A stretch of DNA of 64,000 nucleotides from Comamonas thiooxydans. Its GTDB lineage: Bacteria; Pseudomonadota; Gammaproteobacteria; Burkholderiales; Burkholderiaceae_C. The stretch is from contig NZ_BBVD01000007.1 in the NCBI RefSeq assembly GCF_000964545.1, forward strand, positions 372,001-436,000, given 5' to 3'. Every line of letters starts with the position of its first letter. The stretch's first letter is position 1. The notes below the pieces were generated by a model. The model saw only the letters and a program-made list of their open reading frames with translations. It was not told where the DNA came from and ran no database searches. The position numbers and the translations under genes were made by a program. Shown piece after piece: positions 10,123-17,680 of the stretch.

Positions 10123-11802
10123 ATGGAAGATCCGTATGCCGGCAATGCTGTGATTGCCATGCCATTCTTGATGCCAAAACTGCGTACAGTTCATATTCTA
10201 AAAGCGCTGACAGCTTCTGTTTTGATAGCTATTCAGGCCGTATCCCCATTGGCTTCCTCTGCGCAGGCGGCGGGTTTGCCGACTCTGGGCGACGGCGCAT
10301 CGTCGCTGACCACGGGCGAGGAGCGGCGTCTGGGCGATTCCATCGTCCGCGAGCTGTACCGCGATCCGGACTATCTGGACGACCCGGTGCTGCAGGAATA
10401 TGTGGAAGGCATCTGGCTGCACCTGCAGGATGCGGCGCGCAAGAATGGCGAGCTGTCGCCCGAGCTGGAGGAGCGCTTTGCCTGGACGCTGCTCCTGGGC
10501 AAGGATCGTCAGGTCAACGCGTTTGCGCTACCCGGCGGCTATATGGGCGTCTATCTGGGCCTGATCGGCGTGGTCAGCAGCGGCGATGAGCTGGCCTCGG
10601 TCATTGCCCATGAAACCAGTCATATCACCCAGCGCCACATTGCCCGCATGATGGCGCAGCAAGGCAAGCAGACGCCGCTGATGCTGGCTTCCATGCTGCT
10701 GGGCGCCCTGGCGGCCACGCGCAGCCCCGATGCAGCCATGGCCATCATGATGGGCGGTCCGGCGGCGGTGATGCAAAACCAGCTGAACTTCTCGCGCGCC
10801 ATGGAGAGCGAGGCGGACCGCATGGGCTACAGCCTGATGTCCCCTGCCGGTTTTGCTCCCCAGGGTTTTGTGAGCATGTTCGGCAAGCTGCAGCAGGCCA
10901 GCAGGCTCAATGACAACGGCAGCTGGCCCTATCTGCGCAGCCACCCGCTGACCACCCAGCGTATCGCGGACATGGATTCACGCATTCCGCCCGGCAAGCG
11001 TGCGGCCGACCCCGTGCCGACGCTGGAGCATGTGATGATGGCGGCCCGCGCCCGTGTGATCTCCAACCCCGGTGTCGAGGTACGTCGCCAGTGGGCCACG
11101 CTACCGCGTTCCGGCAGTTTTTCCAGCCTGGGCCAGTTGGAGCAGGTTGCTCAGCTCTATGCAGCGACGCTCAGTGCCATGTATCTGCGCGACTGGCCGC
11201 TGGCGCGCGAGATGGCGCAGCGGCTGCTCGCGGCGACGGCGGGCAACGCACCAGCGAATATTCAAGCCAGATGGCTGAATGCCGAGCTTGAATTCAAGGC
11301 CGACAACCCGCAGGCGGCCTTGGCGGCCTTGCCACTGCAGTCCGGCAATGCCCCCCAGGCGGCGCCCAGGGTCACGGCCAGCGGCAATCTGGCCGGGCCG
11401 AGTCTGGCCACGATTGACGTGGTGGAGCGGGTTGCGCCGCGCAGGCCAGAGCTGTTGCTCAAGGCGGAAATCCTGCTCAGGCTCAACCAGGCAGGTCCCA
11501 TGGCCAGCTCCTTGCAGACCTGGGTGACGGACCATCCCCGCGATGGCTCGGCCTGGCAGACGCTGGCGCGCGTGTGGCGCAGCCAGGGCCAGGAGATGCG
11601 CGCCCTGCGGGCTGAAGCAGAGGCCCAGGTGGCGCACTATGACTACGCGGCAGCGGTGGATCGCTTCAAGGCCGCGCAGGATCTGGCCCGCAAGGCCGGC
11701 GCCGGTGCCGATTACTTCGAGGCTTCCATCATCGACACGCGTTTGCGTGCCGTGGACGAGTTACTCCGGGAACAGCTGCGCGACAAGGCGGTCAATAAGT
11801 AG
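10123..11802 (+). CDS. M48 metalloprotease with TPR-like C-terminus, BepA-like
   Basis: Probable periplasmic zinc metalloprotease of the BepA/YfgC type, which in E. coli assists outer-membrane protein assembly and quality control. The zinc motif HETSH is at about residues 163-167, and the third ligand lies in AMESEADRMGY about 65 residues later. The catalytic domain is followed by RSHPLTTQRI and a helical, alanine/leucine-rich region resembling TPR repeats. A signal sequence is visible (MPKLRTVHILKALTASVLIA...SSAQAAG). The start is uncertain: ATGs at 10123, 10159 and 10171 are in frame, none with a good ribosome site; the last gives the most typical signal peptide. The 3' end overlaps the convergent small membrane gene by 42 bp. 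Confidence 0.88.
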   Translation: MEDPYAGNAVIAMPFLMPKLRTVHILKALTASVLIAIQAVSPLASSAQAAGLPTLGDGASSLTTGEERRLGDSIVRELYRDPDYLDDPVLQEYVEGIWLHLQDAARKNGELSPELEERFAWTLLLGKDRQVNAFALPGGYMGVYLGLIGVVSSGDELASVIAHETSHITQRHIARMMAQQGKQTPLMLASMLLGALAATRSPDAAMAIMMGGPAAVMQNQLNFSRAMESEADRMGYSLMSPAGFAPQGFVSMFGKLQQASRLNDNGSWPYLRSHPLTTQRIADMDSRIPPGKRAADPVPTLEHVMMAARARVISNPGVEVRRQWATLPRSGSFSSLGQLEQVAQLYAATLSAMYLRDWPLAREMAQRLLAATAGNAPANIQARWLNAELEFKADNPQAALAALPLQSGNAPQAAPRVTASGNLAGPSLATIDVVERVAPRRPELLLKAEILLRLNQAGPMASSLQTWVTDHPRDGSAWQTLARVWRSQGQEMRALRAEAEAQVAHYDYAAAVDRFKAAQDLARKAGAGADYFEASIIDTRLRAVDELLREQLRDKAVNK

Positions 11803-12111
11803 GCCCAGCACCGAGTAGATCAGCGCACCCAGCATGGCGGCCCAGAAGCCGGTGACATGGAAGCCGCCGAGGATGCCGGAGGCCATCCAGAACATCAGGC
11901 CGTTGACCACCAGCAGGAACAGACCCACGGTGATGATGGTCACGGGCAGCGTCAGTATCACCAGGATGGGGCGAATGATGGTGTTGAGCAGGCCGATGAC
12001 CAGGGCCGCAATCATGGCCGAGCCGAAGCTCTGTACCTGTACGCCGCTGTAGACATAGGCGACCGCGAGAAGAGCCGCCGCGCAAAAAAGCCATTTGACG
12101 AGGATTTTCAT
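11761..12111 (-). CDS. Phage-holin-family / YvlD-like small membrane protein
   Basis: A 116-residue protein with four hydrophobic segments. LLNTIIRPILVILTLPVTII followed by LFLLVVNGLMFWMAS is the signature of the mycobacterial-type phage holin superfamily IV (DUF360/YvlD) membrane proteins, which are common chromosomal genes of unknown role despite the name. The start at MKILVKWL is preferred because it puts the first helix at the N-terminus; an ATG four codons upstream is also possible and neither has a clear ribosome site. Its last 42 bp overlap the convergent protease gene. Confidence 0.8.
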   Translation of the reverse strand: MKILVKWLFCAAALLAVAYVYSGVQVQSFGSAMIAALVIGLLNTIIRPILVILTLPVTIITVGLFLLVVNGLMFWMASGILGGFHVTGFWAAMLGALIYSVLGLLIDRLVAQLFPE

Positions 12112-12161
12112 GCTGGCCAGCATAGCAGCAGGCCGTGTCTGCGGTCATCGCGGCGCAGCAT

Positions 12162-12198
12162 AAAAAAAGCCTTGCGAGGTTTTGGCCGCGCAAGGCTT
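12162..12198 (-). terminator. Intrinsic terminator after the 12.2-12.7 kb gene
   Basis: On the minus strand, AGCCTTGCG pairs with CGCAAGGCT (12197-12189 with 12176-12168) around a 12-nt loop, followed by seven T. It lies 23 bp after the stop codon of the minus-strand gene ending at 12221. Confidence 0.8.
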
Positions 12199-12220
12199 AT
12201 TCAGAGAGTGCTTGAAGCTC

Positions 12221-12694
12221 TTAAATCGAGAGCGAGTCGTCGATCACAAAGCCCATCATGGCGGCAATCGCCGCCATGGTGCCGGGCAGATTCCAGCGGC
12301 CGCCGGTGGCGCCTGTCTTGGCATTGGCCTTGACGGGAGCGGCTTGCACGACCTCCTGCTTGGGGCGGCGGGCGTCGATGATCTGCGCTGCGCCATGTTC
12401 CTGCTGCAATTCGGCGACCAGCTCGGTCAGCGGGCCCTTGGCCAGCACGGCGGTGACCTTGCCTCCTGTCGTCGCCATCACGGGCATCAGCGCCGCAAAC
12501 AGCTTGTCTGCCCATTTGCCGCGCCAGTTCTCGCGAGCGCGATGGCTGACCCATTTGCTCACACGGTGGGTCATGCGCGGAGCACAGGCCACCAGCAACC
12601 AGTGGGAGGAAGCCGCCTGGCTCGATCCCGCCAGTGCCTCGAGCATAGGCTGGGCGTATGTGGCGTCATCCACGTAAACAATGATGGGGTTCAA
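12221..12694 (-). CDS. Conserved hypothetical protein, possible universal-stress-like fold
   Basis: A 157-residue cytoplasmic protein I cannot assign. The N-terminus NPIIVYVDDATYAQPMLEAL and the later GKVTAVLAKGPLTELVAELQ suggest an alternating beta/alpha Rossmann-like fold, similar to universal stress proteins, but no ATP-binding GxxG motif is seen. A basic patch (HRVSKWVSHRARENWRGKW) and a hydrophobic end (GTMAAIAAMMGFVIDD) stand out. I choose the TTG at 12694 because AGGA is placed correctly before it and the upstream ATG at 12736 falls in an inverted repeat (12729-12752). It lies between the YvlD-like gene and terC, all on the minus strand, but has its own terminator. Confidence 0.6.
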   Translation of the reverse strand: MNPIIVYVDDATYAQPMLEALAGSSQAASSHWLLVACAPRMTHRVSKWVSHRARENWRGKWADKLFAALMPVMATTGGKVTAVLAKGPLTELVAELQQEHGAAQIIDARRPKQEVVQAAPVKANAKTGATGGRWNLPGTMAAIAAMMGFVIDDSLSI

Positions 12695-12728
12695 AGTGCG
12701 TCCTAACTGGAACGAAGGTTGAAGAATG

Positions 12729-12752
12729 CGGCACATCTGTAGGAATGTGCCG
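12729..12752. repeat. Inverted repeat in the leader of the 12.2-12.7 kb gene
   Basis: CGGCACAT (12729-12736) and ATGTGCCG (12745-12752) form a perfect 8-bp inverted repeat with an 8-bp spacer, about 35 bp upstream of the TTG start. It could be an operator or an RNA hairpin. Confidence 0.5.
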
Positions 12753-12770
12753 ACTTGTTTCTATTGTGAG

Positions 12771-12808
12771 TCGTGAAGGCTGCGGTCAGTTCCCGCATTC
12801 CTTCACGA
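12771..12808. repeat. Two-tier hairpin between terC and the unknown gene
   Basis: TCGTGAAGG (12771-12779) pairs with CCTTCACGA (12800-12808), and inside it TGCGG (12781-12785) pairs with CCGCA (12793-12797). It lies 20 bp after the terC stop on the minus strand. No T run follows, so it is not a classical intrinsic terminator; it may stabilise the terC 3' end. Confidence 0.5.
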
Positions 12809-12827
12809 ATTGCTGGGTTTTCCAGAC

Positions 12828-13583
12828 TTAGTGGGCTGCAACCGCGGGACGGCGGCTGGCAATGAACTTGCCCAGGGCCAGAACCAGCAACGCGCCGCCG
12901 ATATGGGCTGCCCAGTACAGGGTCTTGGAGATCTCGGCCAGACCTTGTGCATCGGTCGTGCCCAGCTTGGGCATCCACAGCCACTTGTCGGTGTTCACGA
13001 ACACGGGGTCGGTCACGAACATGCCGCCCGCGATCCAGCCCAGCAGCATGCCGCCGGCCACGATGATCATGGGGAAGCGCTCCATCAGCTTGATGACCAG
13101 CTGCGAGCCCCAGACGATGATGGGCACGGAAATCAGCAGACCCAGCACGATCAGCAGCATCTGGTGGTCGCCCGAGCTCTGGGCTGCGCCGGCGATGGCG
13201 ATCACGTTGTCCACGGACATCACCAGGTCGGCGACGATGATGGTCTTGATGGCGGCAAACAGCTTGTCGCTGCCTTCGATGTTGTCGTGACCTTCGTCAT
13301 CGGGAGCAATCAGCTTGATACCGATCCAGATCAGCAGTATGGCACCCACGACCTTCAGGAACGGCAGCTGCAGCAGCACCATGGCAAAGGCGATCAGGAT
13401 GATGCGCAGGACGATGGCACCGGCAGTGCCGTAGATGATGCCCTTGCGGCGTTGCTCGGGAGGCAGCTTGCGGCAGGCCAGTGCGATCACGACCGCGTTG
13501 TCGCCGCCGAGCAGGATGTCGATGATGATGATTTGGCCCAGCGCAATCCAGAAGGGCGTGTGGGTCAGAAAGTCCAGATCCAT
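12828..13583 (-). CDS. TerC-family membrane protein, putative Mn2+ exporter (YjbE/Alx type)
   Basis: A 251-residue integral membrane protein with about seven helices. It carries the paired TerC motifs with acidic residues in the membrane: IDILLGGDNAVVIALACRKL near residue 20-40 and VADLVMSVDNVIAIAGAA near 120-140. TerC proteins such as Alx and YceF/YkoY are now linked to manganese efflux or to metalation of secreted enzymes. The ATG is preceded by CGAGGAA at good spacing. About 160 bp upstream lies a yybP-ykoY manganese riboswitch, which supports a role in Mn2+ homeostasis more strongly than the family name (tellurite resistance). Confidence 0.9.
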   Translation of the reverse strand: MDLDFLTHTPFWIALGQIIIIDILLGGDNAVVIALACRKLPPEQRRKGIIYGTAGAIVLRIILIAFAMVLLQLPFLKVVGAILLIWIGIKLIAPDDEGHDNIEGSDKLFAAIKTIIVADLVMSVDNVIAIAGAAQSSGDHQMLLIVLGLLISVPIIVWGSQLVIKLMERFPMIIVAGGMLLGWIAGGMFVTDPVFVNTDKWLWMPKLGTTDAQGLAEISKTLYWAAHIGGALLVLALGKFIASRRPAVAAH

Positions 13584-13740
13584 GTGATTTTTCCTCGTTG
13601 TGGAATGCCGCTGGTGCAGTCTGCATAGGTTTGGCACTTGACGCCAGCGGGTGAAGACCAAGGTGACGTAAGTCGAAGCGCAAACCCGCGCGAGGAATCG
13701 TGCAGGGGCAGACACTTTGATTGACCGTCATCGGCCTATC

Positions 13741-13862
13741 AAAGGTCTTGCTCGATTGCAGCCTGGCTGCAAACCGTATGGCCGGAAGCTTGCGCTTCGT
13801 ATTGACGACCATCCGCTCATGACGCAAGACATGCGCCCGATAAGCTACTCCCCTTCGAAGCT
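13741..13862 (-). ncRNA. yybP-ykoY manganese riboswitch upstream of terC
   Basis: Read on the minus strand, the region contains GAAGGGGAGTAGC (13856-13844) and, about 95 nt later, GAGCAAGACCTTT (13753-13741). GGGGAGTAG and the 3' (G)A(A)GACC element are the two conserved strands of the yybP-ykoY aptamer that build the Mn2+ site. AAGG...CCTT can form P1 and GCTT...GAGC the next helix. The gene downstream is a TerC-family exporter, a known target class of this riboswitch. Further down, TTCCTCG (13697-13691) is complementary to CGAGGAA (13597-13591), which contains the terC ribosome site, so the switch may act on translation. Confidence 0.85.
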
Positions 13863-14035
13863 GCGCATTTCAACACAGCAGGCATGGGATTTCAAGTTTC
13901 AAACCCCATCTAGTTCACAGGTTTTATATTGAGCAGCCGTCTTGCGGCGCCTTTGCACAAAGCGCAGGCGGCTACCAAAAACGAAGCAACCTTGCTGGCG
14001 CAGGCCTCATGGCAGCGGCTTATGATGCCTGCTCC
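13863..14035. other. Divergent promoter region, terC riboswitch / DUF1289 gene
   Basis: About 170 bp between the start of the riboswitch aptamer (minus) and the next plus-strand gene must hold both promoters. It is somewhat AT-richer than the surroundings. I see no unambiguous -35/-10 pair and no other feature. The short open frame here overlaps the aptamer and is not considered coding. Confidence 0.4.
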
Positions 14036-14458
14036 ATGACTGCCATTCACATCACCGACATCGAAGCTGCCATCAATTACTGGCGAGGCCGCGCTCCATC
14101 GCCCGACGGCGTGTTGCTGGCACCTGAGGTGAAGGCTCTGGCCGAGGTGTATGCGCTGATGATTCATGCATGCGAGTCCGAGGTGGCGGTGGAGGGCTTT
14201 CCGTCACATGCCATGGCTGCCTGGCTGGCCTGGTTTGACACCATGCCCGATACGCCTTGCATTGCCATCTGCTCCACCAGCCAGGGCGACGAGAAATGCA
14301 AGGGCTGCGGCCGCAGTTTCGACGAGGTGCAGCACTGGACGGCCATGGAGCCCGCCGAGAAGCGGGCCGTATGGCGCCGCATCACGGTCGAAGGTGACTC
14401 CTGGCGCTTCAACCGCTATGCGGAGCGCGCGGCGGAGCGGCGCGGCCAGAGTTTCTGA
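14036..14458 (+). CDS. DUF3717 + DUF1289 two-domain protein
   Basis: A 140-residue cytoplasmic protein of unknown role. Residues about 3-55 (HITDIEAAINYWRGRAPSPDG...ALAEVYALMI) match the small DUF3717 helical domain. Residues about 75-125 (PCIAICSTSQGDEKCKGCGR...EVQHWTAM...KRAVWRRI) match DUF1289, whose spaced cysteines (CxxxC, CxGC) suggest metal or Fe-S binding. Fusion of the two domains is seen in Burkholderiales. The start is placed at MTAIHITD. It is convergent with yaeQ, with only 3 bp between the stop codons. Confidence 0.85.
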   Translation: MTAIHITDIEAAINYWRGRAPSPDGVLLAPEVKALAEVYALMIHACESEVAVEGFPSHAMAAWLAWFDTMPDTPCIAICSTSQGDEKCKGCGRSFDEVQHWTAMEPAEKRAVWRRITVEGDSWRFNRYAERAAERRGQSF

Positions 14459-14461
14459 GGC

Positions 14462-15022
14462 TTATTTCCAGCGCGTGGGCTCGATAAACACCGTGCCCAG
14501 ATTGCTGGACAGTGTGAGCTGGCCTTCCTGAATCGTGGCCTGCAGCTGCATGCTGCGCTCGGCCAGCGCACCCAGTTGCTGGGCCACTTCCGAGTCGATG
14601 TAATGCACTTCCAGCTTGCTCTGGCGGGCCAGCTTGCCTTCCAGACCCTTCCACCAGACATGGGCGGCGTGGTTGAAGGGGTAGACCAGCATATGGTCGG
14701 ACTTGTTGCAGGCCTTGGTGATGGGCTTTTCGTCGGGCTGGCCGACTTCGATCCACAGGCGCTTCTGGCCGGTGTAGTCGGTGATGTGCACGTCCGGATC
14801 ATCAGGGTCGGACAAACCAATGCCAAAGCCCAGCGTGCCGTCACCATTGCACAGGTCCTGCAGCTTCCAGGCGTTCAGCGCCAAGGCCACCAGGCGCACC
14901 ATCATGCGGTCATCTGTTTCGCTGGGATGGCGCGCCAGCGTCAGATTGTGGTCGGCGTAGTAGTTGTGGTCGATGTCGGCAATCGACAGATTGGCTTTGA
15001 AGATGGTGGACTTGATGGCCAT
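14462..15022 (-). CDS. yaeQ: YaeQ family protein
   Basis: A 186-residue protein matching YaeQ end to end: MAIKSTIFKANLSIADIDHN, ARHPSETDDRMMVRLVALAL, GLSDPDDPDVHITDYTG and LWIEVGQPDEK. The fold is related to PD-(D/E)XK nucleases, and the conserved acidic residues and the WIEVGQP strand are present, but no activity is established; E. coli yaeQ was described as a suppressor of rfaH loss. It lies downstream of purB on the same strand but behind a strong hairpin (15066-15108), so it is probably separately transcribed. Confidence 0.93.
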   Translation of the reverse strand: MAIKSTIFKANLSIADIDHNYYADHNLTLARHPSETDDRMMVRLVALALNAWKLQDLCNGDGTLGFGIGLSDPDDPDVHITDYTGQKRLWIEVGQPDEKPITKACNKSDHMLVYPFNHAAHVWWKGLEGKLARQSKLEVHYIDSEVAQQLGALAERSMQLQATIQEGQLTLSSNLGTVFIEPTRWK

Positions 15023-15053
15023 GGCGGTGCTGCCCGCAGGCAGTCCTTTTGAA

Positions 15054-15150
15054 AACTATCAAAAACAAGAGCTGCCAGCGCCAATAAACATTGGCTTTGG
15101 CAGCTCTTTGATGCTGAAAAGCTTGAGTATCAAGCGCTAGCAGCTATCCT
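15054..15150. repeat. Dispersed palindromic repeat (AGCTGCCAGCGC type), copy with terminator hairpin
   Basis: The yaeQ-purB gap contains AACTATCAAAAACAAGAGCT, then the long hairpin CAAGAGCTGCCAGCGCCAAT (15066-15085) with its near-complement 15090-15108, and ends CAAGCGCTAGCAGCTATCC. Comparable blocks occur near 30494-30590, 36860-36955, 50140-50182 and 63074-63120, with weaker traces near 32400 and 59670. On the minus strand this hairpin is followed by GTTTTTG and can terminate purB. Confidence 0.65.
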
Positions 15151-15172
15151 TTTTGCGGATCAAACTTGCGGT

Positions 15173-16552
15173 TCAAACGCGCTTGGCCAGCTCGGCAGCC
15201 TTGCCGATGTAGGAGGCTGGCGTCATGGCCAGCAGACGGTCCTTGTCGGCCTGGGGGATTTCCAGACCGTTGATCAGGCGGTGCAGGTCTTCGGCCAGCA
15301 CGGTCTTGCCGCGCGTGACTTCCTTGAGCTTTTCGTAGGCGCCCTGCACGCCATAGCGGCGCATCACGGTCTGGATGGGCTCGGCCAGCACTTCCCAGGC
15401 GTGATTCAGGTCTTCCTGCAGGCGCTCTTCGTTGAGTTCGAGCTTGTTCAGGCCGGTCATCAGCGAAGCGTAGGCCAGCGTGGTGTAGCCGAAGGCGACG
15501 CCGATGTTGCGCAGCACGGTGGAGTCGGTCAGGTCACGCTGCCAGCGGCTGATGGGCAGCTTCTCGGCCAGATGCTTGAGCATGGCGTTGGCCATGCCCA
15601 GATTGCCTTCGCAGTTCTCGAAGTCGATGGGGTTGACCTTGTGGGGCATGGTGGACGAGCCGATCTCGCCGGCCTTCAGGCGCTGCTTGAAGAAGCCCAG
15701 GGACACATAGCCCCAGATGTCGCGCGACAGGTCGATCAGGATGGTGTTGGTGCGAGCCATGGCATCGAACAGCTCGGCCATGTAGTCATGGGGCTCGATC
15801 TGGATGGAGTAGGGCTGGAAGCTGATGCCCAGTCCCTTGGGCTCGGCGGATTCCACCACGTTCTTGCTGAAGGCTTCCCAGTCGAACTCGGGCCAGGCCG
15901 ACAGGTGGGCGTTGTAGTTGCCCACGGCGCCGTTCATCTTGCCCAGAATCTTCACACCGGCGATGTTGGCAGCGGCCTTTTGCAGGCGTACGACCACATT
16001 GGCCAGTTCCTTACCCACGGTGGTGGGGGAGGCGGTCTGGCCGTGCGTGCGGCTGAGCATGGGCACTTCGGCGTAGAGGTGGGCCATCTCGCGCAGCTTG
16101 GCGATGATGCCGTCGATGGCGGGCAGCAGCACGGTGTCGCGGCCGACGCGGATCTGCAGCGCGTGGCTGGTGTTGTTGATGTCTTCGCTGGTGCAGGCAA
16201 AGTGCACGAACTCGGCGGCCTTTTGCAGCTCGGCGCGGCCATCGAACTTGGACTTGATCCAGTATTCCACGGCCTTCACGTCGTGGTTGGTGGTCTTTTC
16301 GATGGCCTTGATGGCGTCTGCGTCGGCTTCGGAGAAGTTGGCGACCAGCGCGTGCAGATAGTCGCGCGATTCGGCCGACAGCGCGGGGAATTCGGCAAAG
16401 CCGGCATCGGACAGGGCGATGAACCAGGTCACCTCGACCTGAACACGGCGGTGCATATAGCCGTATTCGCTCATGATGGGGCGCAGTGCGGACAGCTTGG
16501 CGGCGTAGCGGCCGTCCAAGGGAGAGATGGCGGTGAGGGAGGACAGGTTCAT
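15173..16552 (-). CDS. purB: Adenylosuccinate lyase
   Basis: Cytosolic homotetrameric lyase used twice in purine synthesis: SAICAR to AICAR, and adenylosuccinate to AMP, releasing fumarate. The 459-residue protein begins MNLSSLTAISPLDGRYAAKL and has the fumarase/aspartase superfamily signature GSSTMPHKVNPIDFENCEGN, plus FVHFACTSEDINNTSHAL and LSRTHGQTASPTTVGKEL with the catalytic histidine. Length and sequence fit the E. coli-type long PurB. The start is the ATG at 16552; in-frame codons further upstream give a non-conserved extension. Divergent from the GST gene. Confidence 0.97.
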   Translation of the reverse strand: MNLSSLTAISPLDGRYAAKLSALRPIMSEYGYMHRRVQVEVTWFIALSDAGFAEFPALSAESRDYLHALVANFSEADADAIKAIEKTTNHDVKAVEYWIKSKFDGRAELQKAAEFVHFACTSEDINNTSHALQIRVGRDTVLLPAIDGIIAKLREMAHLYAEVPMLSRTHGQTASPTTVGKELANVVVRLQKAAANIAGVKILGKMNGAVGNYNAHLSAWPEFDWEAFSKNVVESAEPKGLGISFQPYSIQIEPHDYMAELFDAMARTNTILIDLSRDIWGYVSLGFFKQRLKAGEIGSSTMPHKVNPIDFENCEGNLGMANAMLKHLAEKLPISRWQRDLTDSTVLRNIGVAFGYTTLAYASLMTGLNKLELNEERLQEDLNHAWEVLAEPIQTVMRRYGVQGAYEKLKEVTRGKTVLAEDLHRLINGLEIPQADKDRLLAMTPASYIGKAAELAKRV

Positions 16553-16615
16553 GGTGGCGCAATTGTAGGTGCGCTGCATCAGTCGCACGCCGCGCTGGGT
16601 TGCTCGGCGGCCGCA

Positions 16616-16699
16616 GCCGGCATGCATGCCGGCCCTTTGCGGCGGCAGCCGTGCCGCCATGCCAGCGCATAGAATCATCGCACCGGCCCGTCGCCGGTG
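16616..16699. promoter_or_regulatory. purB / GST divergent control region with two inverted repeats
   Basis: GCCGGCATGCATGCCGGC (16616-16633) is an 18-bp perfect palindrome. CACCGGC (16681-16687) and GCCGGTG (16693-16699) form a hairpin in the GST leader. A TAGAAT at about 16669 could be the GST -10 element. Operator function is not demonstrated. Confidence 0.35.
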
Positions 16700-16722
16700 A
16701 CTCGTGTCATGGAACCGCTGCT

Positions 16723-17340
16723 ATGAAACTAATAGGCTCCACCACCAGCCCCTTTGTGCGCAAAGTCCGCGTCGTGCTGGCCGAAAAGAAGCTGGACTAT
16801 CAATTCGTCGAAGAAAACCCCTGGGAGGAAGCGCTTGCGCCGGGTACGGGCAATCCTCTGGGCAAGGTGCCGCGTCTGGTGATGGACGGCACGGAGGCCA
16901 TGTTCGATTCGCGCGTTATCGTCGAATATCTGGACACACTTTCGCCGGTTGGCAAGCTGATTCCGGGCACGGGCCGCGAGCGCGCCGAGGTCAAGACCTG
17001 GGAGGCCCTGGCTGACGGCATGCTGGACGCTGCGGTTCTGGTGCGGCTGGAGGCCACCTGGCCCGGCCGCAGCGCAGAGCAGCGCAGCCAGGCCTGGATG
17101 GATCGCCAGATGGGCAAGGTCCAGGCCGCGCTCAAGGTCATGTCTCAGGGCCTGGGCGAGAAGCCGTTTTGCTGCGGAGGCACGCATCTGACGCTGGCCG
17201 ATATCAGCGTCGGCTGTGCCCTGGCCTGGCTGGATTTCCGCTTTCCCGAGATGGATTGGCGCGCCGAGCATCCGAATCTGGCCGCCTTGCTGATAAAGCT
17301 GGCGGCACGCCCCAGCTTTGTGAACACCGTGCCCCACTGA
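16723..17340 (+). CDS. Glutathione S-transferase family protein
   Basis: A 205-residue cytosolic GST-like protein. The N-terminal thioredoxin-like half reads MKLIGSTTSPFVRKVRVVLA with NPLGKVPRLV (cis-proline) and the glutathione-contact stretch FDSRVIVEYLD. The all-helical C-terminal half includes THLTLADISVGCALAWLDFR, the N-capping box. Ser in SPFVRK is the likely active-site residue, as in YibF-like GSTs. Substrate unknown. Start at the ATG 22 bp after a GGAA. Followed by an intrinsic terminator, so it is monocistronic. Confidence 0.92.
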   Translation: MKLIGSTTSPFVRKVRVVLAEKKLDYQFVEENPWEEALAPGTGNPLGKVPRLVMDGTEAMFDSRVIVEYLDTLSPVGKLIPGTGRERAEVKTWEALADGMLDAAVLVRLEATWPGRSAEQRSQAWMDRQMGKVQAALKVMSQGLGEKPFCCGGTHLTLADISVGCALAWLDFRFPEMDWRAEHPNLAALLIKLAARPSFVNTVPH

Positions 17341-17360
17341 GTGGCAGCATGTCGTCAAAG

Positions 17361-17388
17361 AAAAGGCCACTCGAAAGTGGCCTTTTTT
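17361..17388 (+). terminator. Intrinsic terminator after the GST gene
   Basis: Stem AAAAGGCCACT / AGTGGCCTTTT with loop CGAA and a six-T run, 20 bp after the stop codon. Confidence 0.88.
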
Positions 17389-17680
17389 GGGGCATAAAAA
17401 AGCTGCGAAGCATCCCGAAACGAATTAAGAGAGGGAGGGAGGAGAAGCGCTCCGGGGATTGTTCAATGGGCGTACCCAAGGGCTTCGCAACTGGAAATTG
17501 GTGAATGCAGACCTGTCAGTTCATTGCACTTGACTATCAGATAAGACACTGTTGCAGAAGTTCCAGCCCCCGTGGGTTTCATTTTTGTAACAGTTTGGCA
17601 ATGCCTGTAGGCAAATCTTGATGGATGCTGCCAGTGCTTCGAAAAGCAGGTACTCACCAATCTCCGGTCCCTTGAGACAG
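17389..17680. other. Non-coding gap between GST and glnE, with terminal inverted repeats
   Basis: No gene is recognised. GGAAATTGGTGA (17493-17504) and TCACCAATCTCC (17654-17665) are an 11-of-12 inverted repeat about 150 bp apart, bracketing an AT-richer block. A second pair, ACTGTT near 17547 and AACAGT near 17588, lies inside. This could be a small mobile-element remnant or a structured 3' region of glnE; there are no target-site duplications that I can identify. Confidence 0.35.

Noticed and set aside
11761..12111. Prophage holin
   Set aside because: The name of the superfamily is misleading; the YvlD-like protein is a common chromosomal membrane protein and no phage genes are near.
12828..13583. 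Tellurite-resistance operon
   Set aside because: Only the TerC-family gene is present, without terB, terD or terE, and it sits behind a manganese riboswitch.
13717..13932. Short plus-strand open frame in the terC / DUF1289 gap
   Set aside because: It overlaps the Mn riboswitch on the other strand, and the residue pattern is not protein-like.
16616..16633. 18-bp palindrome GCCGGCATGCATGCCGGC as a mobile-element end or attachment site
   Set aside because: It is a single copy within a normal divergent promoter region, with no integrase or flanking duplication; kept only as a possible operator.
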